Positions 1-10,655 are shown, counted from the stretch's first letter. The stretch: 64,000 nucleotides of DNA from Frigoribacterium sp. Leaf8 (GCF_001421165.1 NZ_LMKB01000008.1:53187-117186); one strand, 5' to 3'. Numbers and translations are program-made. Notes: generated from the sequence alone by a model not told the origin.

Positions 1-41
<41 letters not shown>

Positions 42-111
42 AATCGGGTGCGAATCTCTGCGGGTCGGCACCCCGGCGCTCCCTCCCACCTCGACGGTGC
101 ATCATGGGCCG

Positions 112-654
112 ATGCTCGACCACGCCCTCGCCCGCCGCCTGCGCGACGCCGGACTGCGCTGGCGGCCCCGTGCCGGCGACCGCTTCGCCATCGAGACCCC
201 GGGATTCGACGGCGACGTCTTCACGCTCAGCGACATGACCATCGAGGTCCACGAGTACCCCACGGGTACGGAGCTCGGCTTCAACGGCACCACCGAGTGG
301 GCCCTGGACTCGGTGGCCGCGGACGACAGCCTGTGGCTGCCCCGCGAGGACCAGCTGCGCGAGCTCCTCGGCCCCGTGTTTCGCGGGCTGGCGCGACACG
401 TCGACACCGGCTCCCGCCCCGGCAGCGACAGCGACATCACCACGAGCCCAGGCGGCGACCCCGACATCAGCGGTGACCGAGACTGTGGCGGAACCGTCTA
501 CGAGGTGACCACCCGCCCGACGGGGGGCCACACGGACCTCCGGCACCGCGCCTCCGTCGCCGAGGACGCCTACGCGCACGCCCTGCTCGCCTACATCGAC
601 GCGTCGCTGCGCCTCGACGAGGTCGAGGTCGAGACCGAGGCCGAGGCCCGCTGA
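112..654 (+). CDS. Conserved hypothetical protein of Microbacteriaceae
   Basis: A 180-residue soluble protein with no signal peptide or membrane segment. The N-terminus (LDHALARRLRDAGLRW) and the block FNGTTEWALD...LWLPREDQLRELLG are of a type I recall in many Microbacteriaceae genomes, where it is often labelled pilus assembly protein CpaE; nothing in the sequence supports a pilus role and no P-loop is present. The middle (residues about 95-140) is low-complexity and rich in Gly, Asp and Ser. A GTG at 97 would add five residues; I chose the ATG at 112 because the conserved part begins there. No clear ribosome binding site precedes either start. Function unknown. Confidence 0.7.
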   Translation: MLDHALARRLRDAGLRWRPRAGDRFAIETPGFDGDVFTLSDMTIEVHEYPTGTELGFNGTTEWALDSVAADDSLWLPREDQLRELLGPVFRGLARHVDTGSRPGSDSDITTSPGGDPDISGDRDCGGTVYEVTTRPTGGHTDLRHRASVAEDAYAHALLAYIDASLRLDEVEVETEAEAR

Positions 655-675
655 CGGGACCCGACCCGGGTCCCG
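655..675. terminator. Hairpin between convergent genes
   Basis: CGGGACCCG pairs with CGGGTCCCG across a 3-base loop, giving a 9-bp perfect stem exactly between two convergent stop codons. No U-tract follows, as is usual in high-GC actinobacteria. It could serve both strands. Confidence 0.6.
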
Positions 676-682
676 CCCGGGG

Positions 683-1795
683 TCAGCCCCGGCGGACCGA
701 CCGCGTCACCGTGAAGCGCCGGTCGCGGGCGACCTGGGTGGTCGGCCCCACGACGCGCTCGAGGACCGGCCGGTGGCCGAGGGGCGAGTTCCACACGCAC
801 CACAGCTCGCCGCCCGGGCGCAGCAGACGGGCGGCCGCCTCGAACAGCTTGTGGGCGATGGCCGCGTGCACCGTCGCCCCGACGTGGAACGGCGGGTTCA
901 GCAGCACGACGTCGGCGGAGGCCTCGGGCAACGACGACCCGGCGTCGTCGCGCGACACGACGACCCGATCGGCCACGCCGGTCGCCGTCATGGTGGCCCG
1001 CGCCGACTCGACCGCCGCCCACGACTGGTCGGTGGCGACCACCCGGGCGTGCGGTCGGGCGAGGGCGAAGGAGGCGGCGAGCACTCCGGTGCCGCATCCC
1101 AGGTCGACGACGTCCCGGGCCTCGGGAGCCGCGCGGTCGAGGACGGCGAGCAGCGCTCGGGTGCCGACGTCGATCGAGGTGCCCGCGAACGCCGCACCGT
1201 GGGCGACGACGACCACGTCGCCGTGACGCGAGATGCGCGGCCAGCCGAGCGCGCCTCCTGGGGTCGGGGTCGTCGCGGTCAGCACCCGGGACTTCTGGCG
1301 TGACAGGCCGGCGGTCACCTCGCCGAAGTGGCGCGCCAGGACGTCGTTCATCGCGAGGGTCATGTGCTTGACGCGTCCCCCGGCGAGGACGCGGACGTCG
1401 GGGTGCGCGTACCGGGCGATCGACCCCGCGATCTCGTCGAGCGCGTCGAGCCCTCGGGGCAGCTGCACCAGCACCGTCCGCGCGCCCTCGAGGAGGGCCT
1501 CGTCGAGACCGTGGTGCGTCCACGTCGCGGTGACGCCGAGACGGCTGGCGTTGGCGTCGAGCGCGCGTTCGCCCGAGAGGGCGTCCTGGTGCACGCGGAC
1601 GGGGGTGCCGGGCGACAGGGCCGCGACCCCGAGGGTCAACGCACCGTAGCGGTCGCCGATCACGGCCACGGCCTGGGGGTGAGCGGCGATCGCCTCGTCG
1701 GCGGAGTCCAGCAGCAGCCGGTCGGTGGCGTCGTGCGCGACGAGTTCGGGGGCCTCGATGTCGGGCCACCGACGGAGCTGCTCGAAGTCGATCAC
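683..1795 (-). CDS. RlmG/RsmC-type rRNA guanine-N2 methyltransferase
   Basis: A 370-residue protein built like RlmG and RsmC: a degenerate N-terminal methyltransferase-like half (residues 1-190) and a C-terminal Rossmann methyltransferase with the SAM motif DLGCGTGVLA (231-240) and the catalytic NPPF motif (300-303) typical of enzymes that methylate exocyclic amino groups. The closest known role is m2G formation in 23S rRNA (RlmG) or 16S rRNA (RsmC); which of these cannot be told from sequence reading. The GTG start is preceded by a TAGCGT box with six bases between, so the mRNA is probably leaderless. It stands alone, convergent with the gene upstream in the window. Confidence 0.85.
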   Translation of the reverse strand: MIDFEQLRRWPDIEAPELVAHDATDRLLLDSADEAIAAHPQAVAVIGDRYGALTLGVAALSPGTPVRVHQDALSGERALDANASRLGVTATWTHHGLDEALLEGARTVLVQLPRGLDALDEIAGSIARYAHPDVRVLAGGRVKHMTLAMNDVLARHFGEVTAGLSRQKSRVLTATTPTPGGALGWPRISRHGDVVVVAHGAAFAGTSIDVGTRALLAVLDRAAPEARDVVDLGCGTGVLAASFALARPHARVVATDQSWAAVESARATMTATGVADRVVVSRDDAGSSLPEASADVVLLNPPFHVGATVHAAIAHKLFEAAARLLRPGGELWCVWNSPLGHRPVLERVVGPTTQVARDRRFTVTRSVRRG

Positions 1796-1801
1796 CCGCC
1801 A

Positions 1802-1807
1802 ACGCTA
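1802..1807 (-). promoter_or_regulatory. -10 box, leaderless promoter of the RlmG-type gene
   Basis: TAGCGT on the minus strand, six bases before the GTG start codon at 1795. Transcription would start at or next to the start codon. Confidence 0.6.
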
Positions 1808-1886
1808 GTCGGCACGGCCGACGTGTCACGACCTGCCGCCGACCTCTCGGTGCGCGCTGCAGGTCGTGACCTCTCGGGGTCGCGCG

Positions 1887-2324
1887 TCAGCGCAGCGGCC
1901 GCCAGACGACGACCGAGGTCTGCCGCGACGGGCGCGTGCCGTGTCGCAGCGGCACGACGCCGCTCTCGCCTGCGGCGAAGACCCGGGCACCGGGCCGGTT
2001 GACCATCTCGTCGGCCAGGGCCCGCTCGAGCTCGCGCACCCGGGACTGCAACGAGGTGACCTGGTTCTCGAGTTCGAGGATGCGCTTGATGCCCTCGAGC
2101 GAGATGCCCTCGCCCCCGAGTCGGGCGATCTCGCGCAATTGGACGACGTCCCGCATCGAGTAGCGCCTCGACTTGCCCGCGGTGCGCTGCGGGACGACCA
2201 GGCCGAGCCGGTCGTACTGCCGCAGGGTCTGCGCGTGCAGGCCCGAGAGCTCGGCGGCGGTCGCGATCGCGAAGAGGGGCGAGTGCTCGTCCATCGGCCA
2301 CTGGGTGGGGTCCGGTCGGTCCAT
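1887..2324 (-). CDS. hspR: HspR, MerR-family heat-shock repressor
   Basis: A 145-residue MerR-type repressor: winged helix at about residues 15-85 (LFAIATAAELSGLHAQTLRQ, then DRLGLVVPQRT and SRRYSMRDV), followed by a heptad-rich dimerisation helix (RILELENQVTSLQSRVRELE). HspR binds HAIR inverted repeats and represses the dnaK operon, with DnaK as co-repressor in Streptomyces and mycobacteria. It is the last gene of dnaK-grpE-dnaJ-hspR, which is the classical actinobacterial order. The ATG at 2324 was chosen because AGGAG lies eight bases upstream and because homologues begin near this point; the open frame continues upstream only as a shadow of dnaJ. Two HAIR-like sites lie in front of dnaK at 6143-6225. 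Confidence 0.95.
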   Translation of the reverse strand: MDRPDPTQWPMDEHSPLFAIATAAELSGLHAQTLRQYDRLGLVVPQRTAGKSRRYSMRDVVQLREIARLGGEGISLEGIKRILELENQVTSLQSRVRELERALADEMVNRPGARVFAAGESGVVPLRHGTRPSRQTSVVVWRPLR

Positions 2325-2386
2325 CTCGTCTCCTGTCTCGTCGCTCGGGACCTGCCGCCGAGGAGGCGCGGGTCGGGTCGGTCTCG

Positions 2387-3385
2387 TCAGGCCCGGGCGC
2401 GGGCGATGAGGTCGTCGCGCGGGTTCTCGGCCGGCAGCGCGGCGGCCAGGGCCTCGACGGCCTCGCGCGCCTTGTCGTTGAGGTGTGCCGGCACCGCGAC
2501 CTGGACGGTGGCGAGCAGGTCGCCGACGCCGTCCTTCGCGTGCACGCCGCGACCCTTGACGCGCAGGACGCGACCCGAGGGCGTGCCCGGCGCGACGCGC
2601 AGGCGCACGGGGTCGCCGCCCAGGGTGGGCACCTCGATGGTCGCGCCGAGCGTCGCCTCGGCGAAGGTGACCGGCACGTCGAGGCGCAGGTTCTTGCCGT
2701 CGAGCTCGAAGACGGGGTGCTTGCGGACGGCGACGGTCAACACCATGTCGCCGGCCTCGCCGCCGTCGGGGCTCTGCTCGCCGCGACCGCGCAGCTTGAT
2801 CTTCTGGCCGTCGTGCACGCCGGCCGGGATGCGGACCTTCATCGGCTTGCCGTTCGAGGCCTGCAGCGTGATGGTCTCGCCGACGATGGCGGTCTGGAAG
2901 TCGAGGGTCGTCGTGGCCGTCATGTCGCGACCCTTCTGCGGGCCGCCGAAGCCGCGGTAGCCGCCACTGGTCTGGCCGAAGCCACCACCGCCGAACATGC
3001 CGCCGAAGATGTCGTCGAAGCCGCCGCCACCGCCGCCCTGGCGGAACTGCGTGCGCTGTCCGCCCTGGTTGAACATGCCGCCGAAGACGTCCTCGAAGCC
3101 GCCACCCGCGCCTCCGGGGCCACCGCTGCCGGCCGCGAAGCGGGCGCCGCCGCCCATGGCGCGCACCTGGTCGTACTCGCGACGCTGCTCGGGATCGGAG
3201 AGCACCGAGTGGGCCTCGCTGATCTCTTTGAACTTCGCCTCGCTGGCCGCGTCGCCGGGGTTGGAGTCGGGGTGGTACTTGCGCGCGAGCTTGCGGTAGA
3301 CCTTCTTGAGCTCGGCGGGCGTGACGTCTTTGGAGACACCGAGGACGGCGTAGAAGTCCTTGTCGAACCAGTCCTGACTCGCCAT
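2387..3385 (-). CDS. dnaJ: DnaJ/CbpA-type co-chaperone lacking the zinc finger
   Basis: A 332-residue J-protein. J-domain residues 1-75 contain the HPD motif (KYHPDSNPG) that stimulates DnaK ATPase; residues about 85-150 are a Gly/Phe-rich linker; the rest is the beta-sandwich substrate-binding C-terminal region. The four CxxCxGxG zinc-finger repeats of class A DnaJ are absent, so this is a class B (CbpA-like) protein. A zinc-finger DnaJ is presumably encoded elsewhere. Start ATG 3385 has a strong GGAGGT ribosome binding site. It is separated from grpE by 156 bases holding three hairpins and from hspR by 62 bases holding one copy of the dispersed CGCGCCTCC word. Confidence 0.93.
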   Translation of the reverse strand: MASQDWFDKDFYAVLGVSKDVTPAELKKVYRKLARKYHPDSNPGDAASEAKFKEISEAHSVLSDPEQRREYDQVRAMGGGARFAAGSGGPGGAGGGFEDVFGGMFNQGGQRTQFRQGGGGGGFDDIFGGMFGGGGFGQTSGGYRGFGGPQKGRDMTATTTLDFQTAIVGETITLQASNGKPMKVRIPAGVHDGQKIKLRGRGEQSPDGGEAGDMVLTVAVRKHPVFELDGKNLRLDVPVTFAEATLGATIEVPTLGGDPVRLRVAPGTPSGRVLRVKGRGVHAKDGVGDLLATVQVAVPAHLNDKAREAVEALAAALPAENPRDDLIARARA

Positions 3386-3409
3386 GCGGCACCTCCTTCC
3401 TTGACTGGA

Positions 3410-3534
3410 GGTCGCTGCCTGGCAGCGACCGGAAGAGAACGGGGGAGGCGGTGGGCACCTCGTCGAGGAGCCCACCGCCGATCGCGACTCGCGTCGCAGG
3501 GGTGGTGACGGGCAGCCCGGGGGCCGCCCGTCAC
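3410..3534 (-). promoter_or_regulatory. Three stable hairpins between grpE and dnaJ
   Basis: Three perfect inverted repeats in a 156-base gap inside the heat-shock operon: 3505-3513/3526-3534 (GTGACGGGC), 3447-3456/3470-3479 (GGCGGTGGGC) and 3410-3419/3421-3430 (GGTCGCTGCC). All lie in the transcribed spacer. They may act as a partial terminator, RNA-processing site or stability element that separates dnaK-grpE from dnaJ-hspR expression. Confidence 0.55.
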
Positions 3535-3541
3535 CTGGGTG

Positions 3542-4201
3542 CTACTGGGGGGTGTGCACCGCGACCTTGGCGGCCCGGATGACCCGGTCGCCGATCGTGT
3601 AGCCCGGCTCGATCACGTCGGCCACGGTGTTGACCGTGACGTCGGCACTCGGCAGCTGGACGAGGGCGTCGTGCTTGCTGGGATCGAAGACGTCGCCCTT
3701 CGCGCCGATCTGCGCCAGGCCGAACTTGTCGAGCCCCCCGCGGATCTTCTGCGCGATGACGGTCATCGGGCCCTCGGCCAGGTCGCCGTGCTGTTCGGCA
3801 CGGGCCAGGTCGTCGAGCGCCGGCAGCAGGGAACGGACGACCTCGGCCACCACGGCCTCGCGGTTGGCCTCGCGGTCACGCTCGACGCGCCTCCGGAAGT
3901 TCACCAGCTCGGCCTGGGCCCGCAGCATGTCCTGTCGCATGTCGGCCACCAGGTCGGCACTGGCCGCGTCGAGGATGGCCTCGTCGTCGGCGCTCAGCGT
4001 CTCGGTGCCCTCGGGCGCCTCGGCCATCGACTCGGCGGCGGCCTTGGCCCCGGCCGGGGCCTCGGCGTCGGCCGGGGTCTCGACGTCGGGAGCCTCGGCG
4101 TCGACGAGCTCGTCGGGCTCGACCACGTCGGCCGTGCCACCGTCTTCGGACGGAGTCGCGGCACGCGGCTCGTCGTCGGGCGTCTTGTTGTCGTCAGTCA
4201 T
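3542..4201 (-). CDS. grpE: GrpE nucleotide exchange factor
   Basis: A 219-residue GrpE. The first 80 residues are acidic and low-complexity (rich in Asp, Glu, Ala), followed by the long dimerisation helix (ADMRQDMLRAQAELVNFRRR) and the C-terminal beta domain (FDPSKHDALVQLPS, VIEPGYTIGDRVIRAAKV), which contacts the DnaK nucleotide-binding domain and releases ADP. It starts 11 bases after the dnaK stop codon, so the two are co-transcribed and probably translationally linked. The N-terminal acidic extension is longer than in Escherichia coli GrpE but usual for actinobacteria. Confidence 0.96.
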   Translation of the reverse strand: MTDDNKTPDDEPRAATPSEDGGTADVVEPDELVDAEAPDVETPADAEAPAGAKAAAESMAEAPEGTETLSADDEAILDAASADLVADMRQDMLRAQAELVNFRRRVERDREANREAVVAEVVRSLLPALDDLARAEQHGDLAEGPMTVIAQKIRGGLDKFGLAQIGAKGDVFDPSKHDALVQLPSADVTVNTVADVIEPGYTIGDRVIRAAKVAVHTPQ

Positions 4202-4212
4202 GCCGACCGCCT

Positions 4213-6093
<1,881 letters not shown>

Positions 6094-6142
6094 GTGCTTT
6101 TCTCCTTCGTGGTGCGATGTTGCGGAAACCTGGGGGGCCGGC

Positions 6143-6163
6143 CTTGAGTCGGCCAGGCTCAAC
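6143..6163. promoter_or_regulatory. HAIR element 1 (HspR operator) of dnaK
   Basis: CTTGAGT-N7-GCTCAAC, an imperfect match to the HspR consensus CTTGAGT-N7-ACTCAAG. It overlaps the dnaK -10 box. Confidence 0.8.
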
Positions 6164-6189
6164 TTTACTCGCCCTGCCGACGAGGTCAA
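6162..6189 (-). promoter_or_regulatory. dnaK promoter
   Basis: On the minus strand TTGACC (6189-6184), a 16-base spacer, and TAAAGT (6167-6162). The -10 overlaps HAIR element 1 and element 2 lies just upstream of the -35, so bound HspR would block RNA polymerase. Confidence 0.65.
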
Positions 6190-6204
6190 GCGGTGAACCT
6201 GAAA

Positions 6205-6225
6205 GTTGAGCCAGAAAGACTCAAC
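6205..6225. promoter_or_regulatory. HAIR element 2 (HspR operator) of dnaK
   Basis: GTTGAGC-N7-ACTCAAC, a dyad with six of seven paired positions, 62 bases centre-to-centre from element 1. It lies between dnaK and the divergent transporter gene. Confidence 0.8.
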
Positions 6226-6294
6226 TCTCGTGAGAGGGTCGCCGCGCCCACGCCGGACGAGCAGGCGCGACCCCCCTCGGCCACGGACGCCCAC

Positions 6295-6300
6295 TAGGTT
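6295..6300 (+). promoter_or_regulatory. -10 box, leaderless promoter of the Atg22-like transporter
   Basis: TAGGTT seven bases before the ATG at 6308; no Shine-Dalgarno sequence is present. Confidence 0.6.
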
Positions 6301-6307
6301 GACCCCC

Positions 6308-7690
6308 ATGACCGCAGCGCAGACGCTCGCCGACGCCGACCCGATCCCCCGCCGCCGTGTGCTCTCGTGGGCCCTCTGGGACTGGGGCTCCGCCGCCTTC
6401 AACGCCGTGGTCACCTCGTTCGTCTTCAGCACCTACCTGGCGTCCGGCGCCTTCGTCGATCCGGCGATCGTGGCGGCGGCCGACGACGACGCGCGCAACC
6501 CGGCCCTGGTGCTGGCCAAGGCCGAGAACGCGACGGTCATCTCGACCGCCCTGACCATCGCGGGGGTGCTGATCGCACTGCTCGCGCCGGTGCTCGGCCA
6601 GCGCAGCGACGGCTCCGGCCGCCGCAAGCTCTGGCTGGCCATCAACACCGGTCTCGTGGTGCTGGCCATGGCCGCGATGGTGCTGGTCGCCCCGGCGCCC
6701 GGGTACCTCGTCTTCGGCGCGGCTCTGCTCGCCGTCGGCAACCTCTTCTTCGAGTTCGCGAGCGTCAACTACAACGCCATGCTCGTGCAGGTCTCGACAC
6801 CGGGGACGATCGGGAAGGTGTCGGGGTTCGGCTGGGGCCTCGGCTACGTCGGCGGCATCGTCCTGCTGCTGTTGCTGCTCGTCGCCTTCTTGCAGAGCTT
6901 CGGCGTCGAGGGACGCGGCGGCCTGTTCGGCGTCGCCACGGGAACGGAAGGAGGCGCGTGGGACGTCCGCCTGTCGATCGTCGTCGCCGCGGCGTGGTTC
7001 GCGGTCTTCGCGGTGCCGGTCCTGCTGTCGGTGCCCGAGCTGCCCGCCACCGCCGCACGGGCCCGGGTGGGCTTGTGGCGCTCGTACCGCCTCCTGGGGT
7101 CGACGATCGCCAAGCTCTGGCGCACCAACCGCCAGGTGCTGCTGTTCCTGCTGGCCAGCGCCGTGTTCCGTGACGGCCTCGCGGCCGTCTTCACCTTCGG
7201 CGCGATCATCGCCGCCCAGGTCTTCGGCTTCTCGCCGAGCATGGTGATCTACTTCGCCGTCGGCGCCAACCTCGTCGCGGGGATAGGCACCTTCGTCGGC
7301 GGGTGGCTCGACGACCGCCTGGGCGCCAAGACGATCATCGTCGCTTCGCTGGTGGGGCTCGTGATCGCCGCCTTCGCGGTGCTCGCCATCGGGACGGCGA
7401 CGAACCTGTTCTGGGTGTTCGGCCTGGCGCTGGCCCTCTTCGTCGGGCCGATCCAGTCCGCGAGCCGGTCGTTCCTCGCGCGGGTGACGCCACCCGGGCG
7501 CGAGGGAGAGATCTTCGGGTTGTACGCGACGACCGGGCGAGCCGTGAGCTTCCTCGCGCCGGGGCTCTTCACGCTCTTCGTCTCGGCGACGGGCGACACC
7601 CGGTTCGGCATCGTCGGCATCGCGCTCGTGCTGCTGGCCGGACTCGTGTTGATGCTGCCGGTCAAGGGAGTGCAGCGTTCGATCGACTGA
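6308..7690 (+). CDS. MFS transporter, Atg22/UMF1-like family
   Basis: A 460-residue membrane protein with about 12 hydrophobic segments. The N-terminal signature [20 protein letters not shown] is typical of the UMF1 (vacuole effluxer Atg22-like) branch of the major facilitator superfamily; substrates in bacteria are unknown, with amino acids a guess from the yeast relative. The loop at about residues 195-222 ([20 protein letters not shown]) looks longer than usual and contains the dispersed CGCGCCTCC word in reverse orientation. The start was set at the ATG at 6308, supported by a TAGGTT box and by the family N-terminus. It is divergent from dnaK. Confidence 0.85.
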   Translation: MTAAQTLADADPIPRRRVLSWALWDWGSAAFNAVVTSFVFSTYLASGAFVDPAIVAAADDDARNPALVLAKAENATVISTALTIAGVLIALLAPVLGQRSDGSGRRKLWLAINTGLVVLAMAAMVLVAPAPGYLVFGAALLAVGNLFFEFASVNYNAMLVQVSTPGTIGKVSGFGWGLGYVGGIVLLLLLLVAFLQSFGVEGRGGLFGVATGTEGGAWDVRLSIVVAAAWFAVFAVPVLLSVPELPATAARARVGLWRSYRLLGSTIAKLWRTNRQVLLFLLASAVFRDGLAAVFTFGAIIAAQVFGFSPSMVIYFAVGANLVAGIGTFVGGWLDDRLGAKTIIVASLVGLVIAAFAVLAIGTATNLFWVFGLALALFVGPIQSASRSFLARVTPPGREGEIFGLYATTGRAVSFLAPGLFTLFVSATGDTRFGIVGIALVLLAGLVLMLPVKGVQRSID

Positions 7691-7726
7691 GCCGGGCCTG
7701 AAGTCGCTTCTCGGGCGCGTGGAATG

Positions 7727-7732
7727 TAGAGT
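7727..7732 (+). promoter_or_regulatory. Possible -10 box of the secreted repeat protein
   Basis: TAGAGT 52 bases before the ATG at 7784; it would give a leader of about 45 bases ending in the purine-rich GGAAGAAG ribosome binding site. No convincing -35. Confidence 0.4.
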
Positions 7733-7783
7733 ATCGGTTGGCCGTCCCGATCGGTCTTCCCTTTCCCCCATCCGGAAGAAGAC

Positions 7784-10504
7784 ATGAGCACGATCAGATC
7801 AGGCCTCACCGCCGTCGGCCTCGCAGCCCTCGCCGTGGGCACCCTCGCCCCCGCCGCAGCCCACGCGGCCCCCGCCATCACCGACCAGGCCCCGGCCGAG
7901 GCGCCGTCCGCGTCGCCCAAGGCCCCGTCCGCACCCCGCATCACGTTCGTCGAACCGAGCGAGGACGACAAGCTGTCCGTCGCCGGCATGGCGCCGGGCG
8001 CCCGACTCGCGGGGGTCATCGTCGAGGGAGGGGGCAGCTACAGCGCCGCCGTCTGGAACGACCGCTTCGCCACGCTCGTCGACGTCGCCGACCGGGGCAA
8101 GAAGGCCACACTCGTCTCGTACACCCCACAGGGGAAGGTCGAGGTCGAGTTCGTCCTCGAGACCCAGTACGCCGAGGGCGAGAACGAGGCACCCGGCACG
8201 CCCGTCATCCACGCCGTCAGCCAGTACGACGACGGCCACTTCGTGATCGAGGGGACCGTGGCGCACCAGCCCGACCTGTTCTCGAAGACCGAGGTGTGGG
8301 CCAACCGTTCCGGCATGTCGTGGGACTTCCCGTCCGAGAACGGATCGTTCTCGCTGACCGTGCCCGCCTCGCGCGCCGGCGAGGTCATCGAGGTGACGGC
8401 CTACTACCGTGGCCACGGGAGCGAGACAGCTCAGGTCGAGCTCGTCCCCACCGAACGCAACACCGCCTCGGACGTCCACCCGCTCGAGGTCGCATCGCCT
8501 ACCGCGGGCGACGTGCTGGCGGCCCCCGAGGCGACGTTCGCCGGGTCCGGCATCCCGAACTCGCAGATCGTCGTGACGCGTGACGAGAAGACGAACCGCG
8601 CCTCCTCGACGCTCTGCGAGACCCGCGTCACGTCGCTGGGCGACTGGAGCTGCACGTCGCCGACGCTGCCGGCCGGCAGCTACGACACCGTCGTGACCGA
8701 GACGCCCGTCTGGGCCGCGGCACCGAAGCAGACCGCCGGGACGGCGTTCTCCGTCGCCGACACCATGCCCGACCCCGGGTCCGAGACGCCGGGTCGCCCC
8801 TCGACCCCCCTCCTGTCGTCGGTGACCGAGGGCCCCGACGGCCGCCTGACCGTCCGAACGATCATCCACGGGGCCGGCCAGGCCCGCATCGACGTCGGCG
8901 ACCACAGCGAGACCCGCCTCCGCGGGCAGCACGGCCGGTTCTCGTTCCTGCTCGACGGGTCGCTGGCCGGGCAGACCGCGACCATCACGGGGCTGTCCCA
9001 CGACGGCGACGGCGACGGCGACTCCCTCGAGATCGACCTGACGCCGCTCGAGGCCCCGGCCGGCTCACCGCTCTCGGCCCCGTTGATGCACGGCATCTCC
9101 GAGGAGTCGAGCACCTTCTACGTCCAGGGCACCACCTCGTACTTCGCCGACGAGTACCTCGTGCCGACGGTGATCGCCCAGATCGACGGTGAGTTCGTCG
9201 TGGCGACCGAGTCCACCTGGAACGGCGCGTACATCCTGCGCATCCCGACCTCGTTCGCCGGGCAGGACGTCGACCTCTACACCGTCCGGAACGGCGAGCT
9301 GTCCGAGGCCACCACGATCACGGTCGAGGCGACCGAGAAGAACTCGGCTCCCGAGACGTTCCCCCTCGAGGTGACCTCGATCGCCGAGGGCGAGACCATC
9401 TCGACCGACATGACCTCGATCACCGGCGAGGGCATCCCCGGGTCCCGCATCGCGATCGCGACCGACCTGGCGCGTGCCGGCGAGGCCTGCGCCGCGTTCG
9501 TCGGGAGCGACGGGACCTGGACCTGCGAGCTGGAGGCGCCCCTGACGTCCGGCCCGCAGACCATGACGGTCACCGAGACGCCCTACTGGCGGACCCTCGC
9601 GCCGTTGACCTCGACGCGCTCGTTCACCGTGTCCGACGGCTCCGACGGCTCCGACGACTCCGACGACGAAGACCTGACCGACCTCACCGTGACCAGCCAC
9701 ACCGACGGTGGCCGCTACACCACCGGCATCGCGACCTTCGCCGGCCGCGGCACGCCCGACGCCCGCGTGACCGCCGCCAACCAGTGGGGCACGCCCATGG
9801 GTTCGACCCGCGTGGACGAGGACGGCGACTGGAGCTTCAGCCGCAACCTCGGCCCGACCAGCGCCGGCTACGACATCACCTTCACGATGACGCCCACCAC
9901 CGGTGCGCCCACCCTGGTGACCCTGCACCTCGACTACGAGGCTCCCTCGCGGCCGCTGACCGTCACCAGCCACGTGGACGGCGACTCCTACCGCGAGGGC
10001 ATCGCCCGCTTCACCGGCACGGGCACCGTCGGCGCCCAGCTCGTCTCCACCAACCAGTGGGGCACCCAGATGGGCAAGGCGACCATCGGCAGCGACGGCA
10101 CCTGGGCGTTCTCGCGCAACCTCGGACCGACGAACCCCGGCTACGTCCTGACCTTCGTCGCGACCCACGGAACGGACGAGCAACGGGCGACCCTGACGTT
10201 GACGCACCAGAAGGACGACCTCGTCGACGTGCAGATCTCGTCCCCGGTCATCCGTGACGGCGGCATCAGCGAGGCCCACCGGACCGTGACGTTCCGGGGC
10301 ACCGCCACGCCCTTCGCCACGGTCGTCGGCAAGAACCAGTGGGGCACGCCGTTCGGCAGCACCACCGCCTCGTCCACCGGCGCGTTCGCGTTCGACCGCT
10401 ACGTCGGGCCCGCCAGCACGACCTACCAGCTGACCTTCGAGCAGAAGGCCACCGACGGCACGACGAAGACCACCACAGGGATCGACTTCGTCACCGGACG
10501 CTGA
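7784..10504 (+). CDS. Large secreted protein with Ig-like repeats and NQWGT motifs
   Basis: A 906-residue protein with a classical signal peptide (SGLTAVGLAALAVGTLAP, cleavage after AHA near residue 28). It is built of beta-sandwich-like repeats. Two repeats in the first two thirds share GIPxSxI, a TW/DWSCT-type block and TVTETPxW; three C-terminal repeats (about 633-720, 724-808, 815-906) share LTVTSH, an NQWGT motif at about 665, 756 and 851, and RNLGPT. Such Ig-like arrays occur in actinobacterial surface or adhesion proteins. There is no LPXTG anchor or C-terminal membrane segment, so it is probably released or bound non-covalently to the wall. Ligand unknown. It stands alone with its own promoter and terminator. 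Confidence 0.75.
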   Translation: MSTIRSGLTAVGLAALAVGTLAPAAAHAAPAITDQAPAEAPSASPKAPSAPRITFVEPSEDDKLSVAGMAPGARLAGVIVEGGGSYSAAVWNDRFATLVDVADRGKKATLVSYTPQGKVEVEFVLETQYAEGENEAPGTPVIHAVSQYDDGHFVIEGTVAHQPDLFSKTEVWANRSGMSWDFPSENGSFSLTVPASRAGEVIEVTAYYRGHGSETAQVELVPTERNTASDVHPLEVASPTAGDVLAAPEATFAGSGIPNSQIVVTRDEKTNRASSTLCETRVTSLGDWSCTSPTLPAGSYDTVVTETPVWAAAPKQTAGTAFSVADTMPDPGSETPGRPSTPLLSSVTEGPDGRLTVRTIIHGAGQARIDVGDHSETRLRGQHGRFSFLLDGSLAGQTATITGLSHDGDGDGDSLEIDLTPLEAPAGSPLSAPLMHGISEESSTFYVQGTTSYFADEYLVPTVIAQIDGEFVVATESTWNGAYILRIPTSFAGQDVDLYTVRNGELSEATTITVEATEKNSAPETFPLEVTSIAEGETISTDMTSITGEGIPGSRIAIATDLARAGEACAAFVGSDGTWTCELEAPLTSGPQTMTVTETPYWRTLAPLTSTRSFTVSDGSDGSDDSDDEDLTDLTVTSHTDGGRYTTGIATFAGRGTPDARVTAANQWGTPMGSTRVDEDGDWSFSRNLGPTSAGYDITFTMTPTTGAPTLVTLHLDYEAPSRPLTVTSHVDGDSYREGIARFTGTGTVGAQLVSTNQWGTQMGKATIGSDGTWAFSRNLGPTNPGYVLTFVATHGTDEQRATLTLTHQKDDLVDVQISSPVIRDGGISEAHRTVTFRGTATPFATVVGKNQWGTPFGSTTASSTGAFAFDRYVGPASTTYQLTFEQKATDGTTKTTTGIDFVTGR

Positions 10505-10547
10505 CACCACCACCAGTACCGACACCAGCACCAGCACCAGCACCACC

Positions 10548-10579
10548 AGGGCCGGCTCCGCACCCGCGGGGCCGGCCCT
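10548..10579 (+). terminator. Terminator hairpin after the secreted repeat protein
   Basis: AGGGCCGGC (10548-10556) pairs with GCCGGCCCT (10571-10579), loop 14 bases, followed by a C-rich stretch. It follows a (CAGCAC)n simple repeat at about 10521-10545. Confidence 0.6.
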
Positions 10580-10655
10580 CCCCCGTCCCCGACGCCGACG
10601 CGCCCGGCGGTCGCCGCTCCTCCTCGAGACCGACGACAACGTCGGCCGTCCTCCG

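Noticed and set aside
97..654. Naming the first gene as pilus assembly protein CpaE
   Set aside because: No ATPase or receiver domain is visible and no pilus genes lie near; the name seems to be a propagated label.
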